Assembly (NCBI GenBank): GCA_037074705.1
Contig: CM073596.1
Coordinates: forward strand, 25,146,001-25,210,000
DNA from: Zhengitettix transpicula
Taxonomy: Eukaryota > Arthropoda > Insecta > Orthoptera > Tetrigidae
Direction of reading: 5' to 3'
Length of the DNA: 64,000 nt
Shown piece by piece: positions 13,052 to 25,034 of this stretch (position 1 is its first letter; the number at the start of each line of letters is the position of its first letter). The notes beneath the pieces are model-generated. The model did no database searches, was not told the DNA's origin, and saw nothing but the letters and a program-made list of their open reading frames with translations. Position numbers and translations under genes: made by a program.

Positions 13052-16000
13052 ATGAGTAGGACTGGCTGGAAGCGTTACTTGCTGTGGTTTGCAAATGAGC
13101 ACACAGAGTTTCGTTTGCCAGTATGTCTGGTTTTCATTTTTTCTTTATTTGTCGTCAAAAAACCATATATATTTTTTTAAATTGTTAGGCAAAATATTAC
13201 TGCGAATATCATTTTTAGATACAGAAAACATTATTATTTAAATCAATTGTTAAAATATTGACACTGAAATTAAAGAATTATGTGGATACTTATTGCGTGT
13301 AAATCAATGTGTGCTTGACCATGAATTGAAGTTGGTTTATGAACAAATCAATGAAAAATCATTTTTGTTCTAAAAGAAATACCTATTCCTTATTGAAATA
13401 AAATTGACATAACTTCAAAAAAGATCAGAAGTTTTATGTTTCTAATTTTTTCATGAATTATTATTGACTTGCCCTATAAGAACATCTCTATGTACTACAG
13501 ATATAAAAGAACAAATAAAAATCTTATCATAATTTTTTTTTTATTAGAACAATCTAATTTGCTTGCATTATGAGTTATAACTCGTCTGAATCAAACATTC
13601 AATAGGTGTATAATTTTTATATCATGTTAGAATTTCTAAAATAGTGTAGTTCTGACAATAATTTTTTTATCAATTTCTTTTTATTGTGTGTGAATGAAGT
13701 TTTGCTGAATGATAAATTAAAATTGCTTATTAATTACATTACACATTATGTATATTGAAATTTTAATTAAATTATTATAACTATTGTTTTCAGGAAATTG
13801 AGTCCATTGTTACATTGCTCGGAATTGATGTAGATTGGATAGAGAAAAATAATCTACACGTAAGTAATATCAGTATCCCACATCATGAAGGGTTGGTTAT
13901 ATTAAATATTTCTGCATTCAATAAAATTATTTTCCAGCCATTTTGCATTGTTGACTTACCCTCAGAAAAATCTGCAATTCTGATAGCAGCGAGATCTGTT
14001 TCACTTCGTTGGTGCTTGGAGCTATGGTCTAGAGCAAAATCTGAGAAGGAACTTCACACAAATCTCAAAGAGTTCCCAAGTGAAAAAACTTCTCCTTATT
14101 TTAAACCTGAGCTGTCCTTCAAAATTAAGGTGGAGACATTTTGCAGCAGCCAAAGCCAAGCTGAAAAAGTTGCAAAAATAGAGGTAACAATTTTTATTGT
14201 ACATTATAATAATCTGACACAAACAATAATAATGCATATTTATACTTTCCAGTCCTTTAACTACTTGCCTGTACAAGGACCTGTAAGACTGAAGAATCCT
14301 GATGTCATACTTCAGTACATTGAATACTTTGGAACAGATTCCAATGACATACCCAATAAACCCTATGACTTATTTTTTGGAAGATGGGTAAGAATGAGAG
14401 GTTGACTAAGTTCCACCATTAAATTAAGGTTGTTACAAGTGGTTTACAACTTCCAACTCCTATTGTTGAAATGGTTATTATATAAATTTAATTACCGTAT
14501 GCAGCAATGTTTTAATCCTTGTAGAGCTTAATCTCAAATTTAGTATTGCCATTGCAATTACAAACTTATGTTGCTTCACAATTTAATTTTTTGAGGTGGA
14601 ATGCTAACATTAAATTGACCAGAATTGATAACTAACTTTGTAGGGTAACTCTTTCCATAGAGCAAGTACACTGGTAAAGTCTTCGATCTGTGATAGCTTT
14701 TCCCATATTTAAGGTTGCAGATGGGCAGAGGGAGCTAATAACTAAGCTGTCTTTGAAGACTCGGAAATTTATTGGGAATACGAGTATGGATCCTCAGCTG
14801 TCCTTGTTGATGGCAAACCAGGCATGTGTCCAACCAGGAGATCTCATCCTTGACCCATTTGTAGGATCTGGTATGAGTTAGAAAGTCAATTTCAACTATA
14901 TGTATAAGTATGTGGCACAACAATGAAATGATGGTTATGAGACTATCAGGTCTGAATGTATAAACTACACTTTTGGGAAAAAATGTATAGTAAAATATGC
15001 CTAAATTGATTAAAATCTTTTAGCATTATGTTGAGATGCAACATAAAAATTTCAGGGTCACTTCTTGTTGCTGCTGCCCAGTTTGGTGCATATGTGCTGG
15101 GAACTGACATAGACTACTTGATGCTTCATGGGAAAACACGGCCAACAAGGTTACAAGAAAAGGTATGGTCAATTGATCTGGTCATGTAATATTACTTTTG
15201 AACTGAGACACGATGTAATGTTGAATGTACTTATTTTTGTACCTCAGTATATGCATAAAATAAGTTGATGATTACCAAAGCTCTGTTTCTATTGATTGGT
15301 CCCTTTTTCTTCTTTTTTGTTGATACTTTTAAGAATTTTTACTGTGTAACACATATACATGATACTTTTTATTTCACGATTCTTTAACAACAAATTAATG
15401 TATATTATTTACCTTTACTGTTGTGCTAAATTTCACAAGGTTTATAACATTTACATTTCTAACACTTGGCTAACATAAGTATGCAGCACTAATCTAGTTC
15501 ATAATCTTGTCAAAGGTTGGTTATTAAAGTGTCTTGAAAAATAGGACCCATTTTGAGTCCCAACTTAATATGGCTTGTGAATACTTTTCAGAAACAACGA
15601 GAGAAGGATGAGAGCGTATGGGCAAACATGCAGCAGTACGGTTGTGGAAATCGGTATTTAGATGTAATCATAGCAGACAGTTCACGCCCAATGTGGCGAC
15701 CAGGTTTCAAATTGGATGCAATTATCACAGACCGTAAGTTTAAGATTTACAAAAACTTCACATGTGTAGATTGAATATGGTGATAAGCTTACAAAGAAAG
15801 TATTATTAAAACAGAGCTAATTTAAGTAGTCACAACTTTCCTTATTAATTGAGATTTAATACAAATCTGTGACTATATTTACTTTTGAGAATGGAGCATT
15901 AAAACACATGGAGATATCCAGATACTTTATGGAAAACCTTGTTGATCATTACTCTGCTTCATATTAGGAATGAAGGTAAATTTAGTATTCTTGGTCAGAT

Positions 16001-17698
16001 TGGAATCTATTAGTAAACCATCTGGAATGAAAATTTTCACTGTAATATCCATATATAAGAAAGGAGGAAATAAGGATATAAAATTGAAAACTTATGATAG
16101 TTTGGCCACGACTTGTTAGATCATTAATCCAAAGATCTATGTCATTGCACAAGAAAGATCCTTTCTATAAACATTTATCTTCTCTCCATGTCTCAAAAGC
16201 TGTTGTAAAGTCTTGGCATCATTGAAAATAGCCCCTCCATTGCTGTGAAGGTCTTCCCCCACATCATCCAACCATATCTTCCTCAGTCTGCCTATACTTC
16301 CGCACCTTTGTGGTTTCCCTAGAAATACCTTCTTTACCAGATTTCTGTCCTCCATGTGCTGTACATCTCAACCTACTACTTTCCCTTTCTGTTACCAGAT
16401 CTGGTTCTCTATAAAGTATCTGGATTTCTGCATGTGTTCTAATTCTCCTTCACAGCACCAAAGATTTACAAACATTTAAAATTCTCTGTCATACCAATTG
16501 TGATACAAGAAGAGTAATTTTGAAGATTACATATAATAGAACTACAATGTACTAGGGAAACAGACCAAATCCAAACCTTGTAGAAACTTTCATAACATAA
16601 AAGTGACGAAACCTAGTGATTTATATTGCAATCATATTTAGGCAATTAAAAATTTCGTTGCAACTTTTACTTTTCAATTCTTGTAAAGAAATATAATGTT
16701 AATGTTTGTATTGTTTCAGCTCCTTATGGTATAAGGGAGGCTACAGAAAGGATTGGGTCATTACGTAGATACCAAATAAGTGAAGAGCACCTAGACAGCC
16801 ACATTCCATCAAAAATAAATTATGGTTTACATCAGATATATTGTGATTTACTCCAGTTTGCTGCCCACCATTTACTAATTAGAGGTCGTTTGGTTACCTG
16901 GATACCTGTTGTGAGGTAATGCTGAAGATCATAAACATTTGAAGTTTTTGATACCAAGTGATAATACAAATTCTCATCTCTTGAGAATACTTAACTGAAT
17001 AATTTAATACTAATTAGATAAAGAAGTAGCCAGAAAAGACAAAATAACAAAAAAAAATTAGATTTGTCACCTGGTTTTTGTGGTGTCATTCTTGTGGCGC
17101 TTGCGCTTTTTGAATCACCCTTCTGAAAGTATTTCAGAAACATTGTATGCTATTTATTTTATCAATTTATTGGCTACATCTTTATATAATTAGCATTTGC
17201 AGAAATTTAAATATATTTTTTACAGAAATGATTATTCTGAAGAAAAATTGCCTAGTCATCCCTGTTTGGAATTGGTGTCTAACTCAGAACAAATATTAAG
17301 TGCCTATGCTAGCAGAAGGCTACTAACATATGAGAAAATTAAAGATCTAGAAGTGAGTTTGTTTATTTCTTCTAATTTTTTACCCACATACAATTTTGTT
17401 CACTTCTTATTACTATGTTGAAGTAGTAAGTGGAATCAGTTTAGCTTCAGAAATGTTATAAACAATATTAATGACTGTTATCAGTTGCATTGTATATATC
17501 ACTGACACTCATATTTGATTTCCACAGATATTTCATGAAGTTTCTGTGAAAGCAATGGATGAATTCAGGGCAAAATTTTTCCGGTTTGGGGAGGAAGTGA
17601 GGAAAATTCATAAAATGCACAAATTGTCCAGAGAAACAAACAGGAGCAGTGATTCAGACAGTGAACACTTACGAATAAGTGATAGCAGTGAAAGATGA
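13052..17698 (+). CDS. Trmt11: tRNA (guanine-N2)-methyltransferase TRMT11 (Trm11), complete, nine exons
   Basis: Catalytic subunit of the Trm11-Trm112 complex, which makes N2-methylguanosine at position 10 of tRNAs using S-adenosylmethionine. Exons: 13052-13120, 13794-14183, 14253-14387, 14714-14870, 15056-15162, 15592-15733, 16720-16915, 17226-17352 and 17528-17698. Phases sum to 497 aa; human TRMT11 is about 463. The N-terminal THUMP-like region (about 1-190) opens with RYLLWFANEHTEFRLP. The methyltransferase domain shows FIGNTSMD, then DPFVGSG (about 245-251, the SAM-binding loop), GTDIDY, and the catalytic DPPYG (about 333-337), whose codons are split across an intron. HPCLELVSNSEQ and SRRLLTYEK match the conserved C-terminal part. 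The tail is Ser/Asp-rich. Intron 2 (69 bp) is in frame without a stop. The start is the first ATG upstream of conserved sequence with a good donor. Assignment is secure by family knowledge. Confidence 0.95.
16137..16380 (-). mobile_element. LINE reverse-transcriptase C-terminal fragment
   Basis: The minus-strand reading contains NLVKKVFLGKPQ, GRLRKIWLDDVGEDL and a Lys/His-rich tail. This is the pattern typical of the far C-terminus of endonuclease/reverse-transcriptase proteins in insect non-LTR retrotransposons ('G-P-RKRW-DDV-DL'). It is an isolated, 5'-truncated piece in a TRMT11 intron, in antisense orientation. A more degraded relative lies at 1050-1270. Confidence 0.65.
17110..17180. repeat. 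Short terminal fragment of the dispersed Penelope-like repeat
   Basis: The sequence around 'cagaaacattgtatgctattta' followed by 'ttggctac' resembles the terminal sequence at 56080-56130 and 52115-52170. It lies in a TRMT11 intron. Diverged and short. Confidence 0.4.
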
Positions 17699-17823
17699 GA
17701 CTAAGTAAATTGCCTTAGTATTTGTGCTGGTATTGTAGAGTGAGAGATTGAGGCTGTGCTCCAATTGATATTTTAGAAATATTGCAGCTTCAAGTGTTTT
17801 AAAATTTTTATGTAAATATTTGT

Positions 17824-17829
17824 AATAAA
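17824..17829 (+). terminator. TRMT11 polyadenylation signal
   Basis: AATAAA lies 126 bases after the TRMT11 stop codon, within the expected range, and is followed by an AT-rich stretch. It is the only such hexamer close downstream of the stop that I noted. Confidence 0.6.
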
Positions 17830-17989
17830 AAGATACATATTTAACACTACACACAGTTATTTATATATAATATATTTATTATGTATATAATTCATGCCAG
17901 GCGAGTGCACAGTTCAAACCTAGTATCCTGAAAAAGGGGGCTTAGGCCTTCAACAATTTTAAATTTTATTTTGACAGTTCCACATTACC

Positions 17990-18140
17990 TCTACTTGCTT
18001 TATGTATACATATACCTGACAGATCACACAATATTAGGAGAATCCATTAAGGAATTGGAACCAATTTGCTGACAAAGTCACATTCAAACTTGGATAGTGA
18101 GGAAGGATAGAAATAAATAGGAGAAATACGAGGATTGCAC
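17990..18140. repeat. Dispersed repeat unit, also present near 20190-20320
   Basis: Contains 'aacttggatagtgaggaagg' followed by 'atagaaataaataggag', and 'caatattaggagaatcca'. Both segments recur at about 20195-20320 beside another (TA)n tract. Non-coding; family unknown. Confidence 0.5.
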
Positions 18141-18195
18141 TTTATGTGAATTCATATGCTCAGGCGAAGAATTACGCACATAGAAAAGCATATGT

Positions 18196-18200
<5 letters not shown>

Positions 18201-18249
<49 letters not shown>
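18201..18249. repeat. (TA)n microsatellite
   Basis: About 49 bases of uninterrupted TA dinucleotide, directly abutting the left terminus of the foldback element at 18250 ('tagtaaggatatgacattgtc'). Confidence 0.9.
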
Positions 18250-18252
<3 letters not shown>

Positions 18253-18490
18253 TAAGGATATGACATTGTCCAAAATAATTGCTATATTGGTATGGAAAGG
18301 AAAGAGAGATAGGTTGTGCCTTACCTGAGAGTGAAGTGCGGTGTAGCCATAGGGAACTGAAGGTCCGCAGCCGGCCGGTGCACGGAATGGTGTTTCACTA
18401 CTTCCTGAAGGAGGCGGCTGAGAGCCTCCGAAAATTTGAAGAACAACCTCCGGTGATGAGTGTAGTCCAGGGAAGTAGGTTGTGGTGAGG
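18250..18490. mobile_element. Foldback element (subfamily A), one arm plus centre
   Basis: Starts with the family terminus 'gtaaggatatgacattgtc' and 'attggtatggaaaggaaaga', then the arm sequence with the complement of CAG|GTAAG ('ttacctgagagtgaagtgcg'). The family centre 'cagccggccggtgcac' and 'gagagcctccgaaaatttga' follows. The right arm is not preserved, so this copy is truncated. It lies between the convergent TRMT11 and EMC2 genes. Confidence 0.7.
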
Positions 18491-18812
18491 GGAGGGCTTC
18501 ATTTTATGTTATGGTTGTGAAAAGGTGTGGGTGTTTGGAAATTAGATAGGGCACAGGTAATCTGTTTTTGGATTGGGTCTCTAGGGTAATTTCTATTGAT
18601 AAAGGCATTGAGGATTCAGTTGGTGTAAGTGGGGAAAGTTCAAGTTTCACTGAGGGCTAGACTGAATGTGGAGGAGCATTTGGTGTGGTCAGGGTGATAA
18701 GTGAAGTAGAATTATTATAGCATGTTAGTGGGCTTCATATGATCATATAAAATATCATGAGTCCCACCATATATTTCATATGTATAAGATTTTCTGTTTA
18801 GAAACAAAAGTT

Positions 18813-18818
18813 TTTATT
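18813..18818 (-). terminator. EMC2 polyadenylation signal
   Basis: The complement of AATAAA lies about 95 bases beyond the EMC2 stop codon on the minus strand, a normal distance for a short 3' UTR. Confidence 0.55.
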
Positions 18819-18910
18819 CAACTATATAATAATTTGTAATCCAACTGGTAAATATAACATTTAACACACATTCACACAGAAACCCCCAAAAAACACTAGG
18901 AGAATAGACT

Positions 18911-21900
18911 TCATGAAGCAGTGATCTGCAAAGAATTAACAAGACCTTCCAATGCTGCAATTTGTTTGTCATCAACGGTATGCTTCTCATATCTGAAAAT
19001 TAAATAAAAATTCTTAAATAATAATAATAACAATATACATAATATATATTTAAATATATACAACTTTTTTACCTATTGCTTATTTCACCAAGCACCCATT
19101 TAGCTAACTTTTGAGCTTCTTTTTTTTTTGGAGATGTGCACTTGGGAGAAAGTGCAATGTTTGTTGCAGACTGAAAAAAAATGCATAAATTTTATAGCCT
19201 AATCTGAAGTTTTAAATTCATTTGGTCTGTCATTTGGCTATTTTATCTAATTATTAGATATTAAAACAGACTTATTATTTCTACATACTAAATTAACAAA
19301 AATCTTGAATTGCTTTTATATGCTTAATAAAATCCAAACCTGACACTTATTTGGTCAATTTCCATATAAGCAACTGTTCAGTGTGTCATTTGAACATCAC
19401 TAATTGTGAAAACAAATATTAATTCAACCCAAATTTAAAATTTATAGGAAGATACTTGTTGATCACAGCTAATATTTTTCAGGTTTTAATTTATGGAATA
19501 TAGCTAGGTGCCCGGTGTTGCTTGGGTATGTATTTATATAAGCCCCAAAATGTATTTAATTGTATATTAATCTATTAGTCAAGAAGTAATTTCATTTAAC
19601 GATGCATAGGGAATGCTAATTTCATCAGAAACCCACCACATCTTTAGAGATGCCGAATAAAATTACTTCTGTTATCTTGAGCAAGTCAAAAGAACTCAAG
19701 GTATTGGAAAAATGTGATAAATATTCCCGCTACCTTTAAGAGGTTCCAAATATCCCGGTACTTAAAGAGTCAAAAATTCTACCTGTAATTTATTGAATGT
19801 CTTTAAAACGCCACCACCATCTCAATTGGTGAAAAGTTTTTACCGATCCTGTGTTTGTTTCATATTGTAACATCTGAACAAAATTTGGTAGAATTCATTG
19901 GAGGAGTTCAAGATTCTATGCAGAACTTTGTTTTCCTCTTCTACCCCTAGGAATTGAAGTACAACTTGACTGGCAAGTTGAAGGTCATAAATAAACTCGG
20001 CAACTTCCATAACCCCAGATTGAACTACAATTTCGGTTGTTTTCACCTTATTTAATGTTATTGTACCTTAAATGGCTATAACTACTAGAAAAGTGAATAA
20101 TTGCTTTTTCCCTCACATACACATAAACTACTTGTGAGATAAAATAAACTTCAGCAGTATACACAGAAATTTGATATATATACACACACACACATTCGAA
20201 CTTGGATAATGAGGAAGGATAGAAATAAATAGGAGGATTAGTCTTTAAGTCTGAATATATATATATATATATATATATATAATACAATATTAGGAGAATC
20301 CAATTCTTAATTAAGACATTAATTGTGAATTTGAAAATCTAAATTGTTAGAGAAATCCTTTGTGGCAGTGGTTCAGAACAGAACAACAATAGACAAGCCA
20401 AGCACCGTTTCCTTTGTCGGAAGGCCCGCAAAATGGGTATGCGCGCTAAAATTGTGAGATGGGGTCAGTTGGTAGGAAGGTTTGGTCAGATACAGGTTGC
20501 ATTAAGATATTGAGGAGTCAGTTTGTATTATGATTTGGTGAGATGCAGTTCGAATTATGACATGGTGAAGTACAGTTCGCAAGGTTTGATGTGAGAGTGT
20601 TTGCGGTGGGACGTCGTCGAAGTAGTAACTGTTAATTGGAGACAGAGCAGCTAGCAGGAACGCAAGGTGAAAAACAGTTTGCAGAGAAATATTGAGAATT
20701 AGCATTCAACAGAGTTGATTGGTCCCTGAACATTTTTATCAGGACAAAGTAAACATTCACAAGAGCATTAACGACAAAACCTGCTAAGTAAAAAAAGCCG
20801 TTTTTGCGCACATAGCCGGCCAGAGTTAGCAGAACAATAAAGACAAACGAAATGATGAATCGCAGAATTTACCCAAGGCGAGCGGACTACCCATAGGTAC
20901 GAAAGGAGGATTATCTGGGCTCCTGTCGACATATAAAAATATTGATTTAGAATCTGAGTTTTAGAAGCAGTGCAAAACCCGTAATAGTGTTTGCAAAAAA
21001 TTAAAGGTATCCTGGAATGCTGGGCAGCCATGAGTAACAATATAAAAACAACTAATTATGTAAACCTGATTAAAAGATAGCTGTCAGATTTCGTTCTCTT
21101 CTTATTGAAAAATTGTTAGTAAGAGTCAATCTTTTTAGTTTAACTTTGTTCACAATTAAATTTTGGTCTAATTTAATTGACAAGTAACTTTCTTTTTCTT
21201 TAATTGTAAATTGTTGATAAGATTATAAATATAATGATTCGCCATTATCAAACCCAGTTATGACCCTGAGATATATTTAAATTTGTAATTGTTTTAAATT
21301 ATTGATAATAAATATTTTGTTTGTTAAATATAAATTCTTTTTATTTGAATATTACAATATATATATAATATATATTGGTATGGAAAGGATAGAGAGATAG
21401 GTTGTGGCTTACCTGAAAGTGAAGTGCGGTGTCGCCATGAGGAACTGAAGGTTGTTCTTCAAATTTTCGGAGGCTCTCAGCCTCCTTCTTCATGAAGGAG
21501 TGTTACACCATTCCGTGCACCAGCCGGCTGCGGACTCTTCAGTTCCTCATGGCGACACCGCACTTCACTTTCAGGTAAGCCACAACCTATCTCTCTATCC
21601 TTTCCATACCAATATTTTTGACAAAGTCATATACTCACTATTACAATATATATATATAATATATATATATGTAAGAATGTGACATTGTCAAAAATAATTG
21701 CAATATTGGTATGGAAAGGAAAGAGAGATAGGTTGTGGCTTACCTGAAAGTGAAGTGCGGTGTCACCATAAGGAACTAAAGGCTGTTCTTCAAATTTTCG
21801 GAGGCTCCCAGCCTCCTTCTTCAGGAGGGAGTATTATACCATTCCATGCAACGGCCGACTGCAGTCGGCAGTCCAAAAATTTGAACAACAACTTGTCTCT

Positions 21901-24900
21901 CTTTCCTTTCCATACCAATATTGCAATTATTTTTGACGTATAACTTTACGAATAATTTTGTTAACTACATAGGACATTAAGAAATATCTGATTAATGACT
22001 TGCAATAAGTAGGCATTTCTGAATGGGACTTTATTAAGACGTAACAACACATTGGTTCATTTATTCAATGCCACTTTGAATTAACTGTGTTGCAATAAAA
22101 TATTATCTTATTACTGAAGAGTGCACAATTGGTAACACACCATAAATCTGGTTACTTACCAGGAAAAGTCCGTACAATGCACGCATGTTATTGGGGTTCA
22201 ATTTCACAGCTTGTGTATAATGAGCTCTTGCCAATTCCATATTTTCAAATCCACCCTGAAAAAGTAAAGAGCCCTATCTAGTATCAATGAAATTAACTGA
22301 AATAAACAATCTAGCTACTTGAACCACAAAGAAAATAGTACAACCGTTACTGCAGTCTAATATTCAGTGTTTGTGACACAGAAAATATATAGCAAATTAA
22401 TTGCAAAAGATTGTTTTAAGCTGAGTACAAGAAAACACAACAAACATGTATACTATTGGTATCTGCGAAAATTATTTGGATAAAAATTGATTTCAACATA
22501 TAAAGCTACCATTATCCATTGATTTTGTGTTAGTTTTAAAAATGTTCAGAGTTATAGAGCAAAATACCATAATAGAACAAGGACCAGAAATTGATGAATA
22601 TTTTCAATTTCACAGGAACAATAAACTTATATATATTAGTAATAATATGACATTGTCAAAAATAATTGCGATGTTGGTATGGAAAGGAAAGGGAGATAGC
22701 TTGTGGCTTACCTGAAAGTGAAGTACAGTGTAGCCAAAGGGAACCGAAGACAGTTTTTCAAATTTTTGGAAGCTTCCAGCCTCCTTCTTCAGGAAGGAGT
22801 TTTGCACCATTCTGTGCACCGGCCGGCTTTGGACAGTCATGGTGTAACACTCATTCCTGAAGGAGGTTGACAGCCTCCGAAAATTTGAAAAACTACCTTC
22901 GGTTCGCTATGGCTACACCGTACTTCACTTTTAGTTGGGACAAACAAGTTGTCTCTCTTTCCTTTCCATACCAATATTGCAATTATTTTTGACAATGTCA
23001 TATCATAACTGATATATATTTACCAATATTGCAATTATTTTTGACAATGTCATATCATAACTAATATATACATTAAATTGAAATAAACAGAGTTTTATTA
23101 GATTTATTCAACACAAATATAGGCTACTTTAGCATGTTTGAAAATTTCCACCACTGCCCATAGTGGTGGCAGTAGATGTTGTATGCAAATTATTTTCTAT
23201 AGGAGCCATAAAAAGAAACCTGTGAGTAGCGTATTTCTGCATATCGTTGGTGGATCAAATGGGAATGTGGATTATGTATAAGAAGTTCTTCCATACAAAA
23301 TGCAGCTCTAGCAAGATCCTGTTCAAGCAAGTACAACTCGCAAAGCTCTTGCCACCCTTCCTGGTCACTCATAAACCTGAAAAGTAAAACCTCTCATGAT
23401 GATAAAAACTTATCAACATTAAAACATAATTTTAAACAAGAAAATCTTTTCAGCTTCGTAATAATATAACAGTTTAAGTTAATAATATATAATGGCAAAG
23501 TTAAATTTATAATTAAATACTTAATGCAAGAAAAAATTGTATCATTTAAATTTCAGATAAAAATTTAACCTAATTACTATTCTTCGTTACTCTATTTTAA
23601 CTTTGAAAGAAAAATAATCTTACTTTTTTAGATATTCTGTCAATTCCTTTATAGCATCAGGTATTTTGCCTCTAGCTTTCAGAATAGCAACTTTCCTTTT
23701 ACGAGGAGCTGCATTTGTTTCATCTCGTTTTATGATAGTATCCAGGAGTTCCACTGCTTCAATGTATCTGTAAATGTAAAATAGTATTATACCTTCCACA
23801 GACATTACAAAAAATGAAAATGTAAAACTTTAATTAAATATTTGAGATTATAGTAACTTTCTTCACTTAGAATAATTCTCCACAGTTAAATACAGGGTGG
23901 ATCAGAGCATAAAAGGTAACCAAAATTTATCTATTATATTATTTTATTGTTTTGTATACAAATATCAACAGTACCACCACATGTTGAATGTGTCCAATCC
24001 TTGAAATAACATTTTTCTATATTCCAGTAAACATTCTCAAGCACTTTTTGGGATTTGTGTCAGAAATAAGTGATTCAATGTTTGTGTGAAGATCATCAAA
24101 AGTTTTCAGAGATGTAAAACACTTGTAGCGAATAATTTGAATTGTAGCGGTATGAGCTATCAAAGACAACAATGGTGGTGAGTTCTTTTCCTTTGTTGAA
24201 AGCCGAAATGGAGAATGTGCGCGCAGGGAAAATTCAGTCAGTACAGAGCCTGGGTCAAGAGAGGATGAAACAGTAAAAAGTCTTCGCTGAGATACGTGGC
24301 AGTTTGGTCCACAAAGAGAAATAAAAACAGTAAGGTTCTGCAATGAGCCTGGGTCGAGCCAGGAGAAACAAAAAGCCTAAAATCTGAGACGAGAAGAAAG
24401 TAGTTAAAGTCTGGACTCTGCATATGATAAGTAAAGTCACAAACATAAACTACAAATCATGAGTTCCTATATGGAATTGAACAATCTTCGCATTGAGGGA
24501 TCCGGCAAAGGCTAGCTGACCAGAAAGGGGAGACAACAACCGAGGTTCCTGATAGCCGAGGACATGCACTTCAACTGTGTGTGTGTAAAATCTGTGAGGA
24601 AATTAGAATCAGTGTAAAAATTTGCATTTTTAGTGTAGTGTTGAAGCTACAAAAGAAAGAGCTGGTACCAGACGGAAAATATGTGAGTAACAAAACCTAT
24701 ATAAACTTGTAAACGATAATTAGAAAGGTAATAGTCAGATTTCATTCAGCTTTTTTTACATTTAGCCATCTTTCATTCCATTTATCGTCATATTATTTTA
24801 TGTGAATTTTTATGTTTGAATTGTAAATCACTTTTCTGTTAATTATCAAACCCAGTTGTGACCCTGGGAGAAGAGATCTTAATTTGATTGTATTTGTTTT

Positions 24901-24993
24901 AATTTTGGAAGCCACAAGTGAATAAAATAAATTATTTTATTTGTTAATTTTTGATAATCTTTTCTTTTAATTAACCCTAAATTATTGATCATT

Positions 24994-25034
<41 letters not shown>

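Noticed and set aside
21452..21943. ORFs within the foldback elements (also at 22610-22860, 35295-35615, 39201-39434, 59136-59366 and 62762-62999)
   Set aside because: They are readings through palindromic non-coding elements. Similar peptides at different places only reflect the repeat, and reading frames are not preserved between copies.
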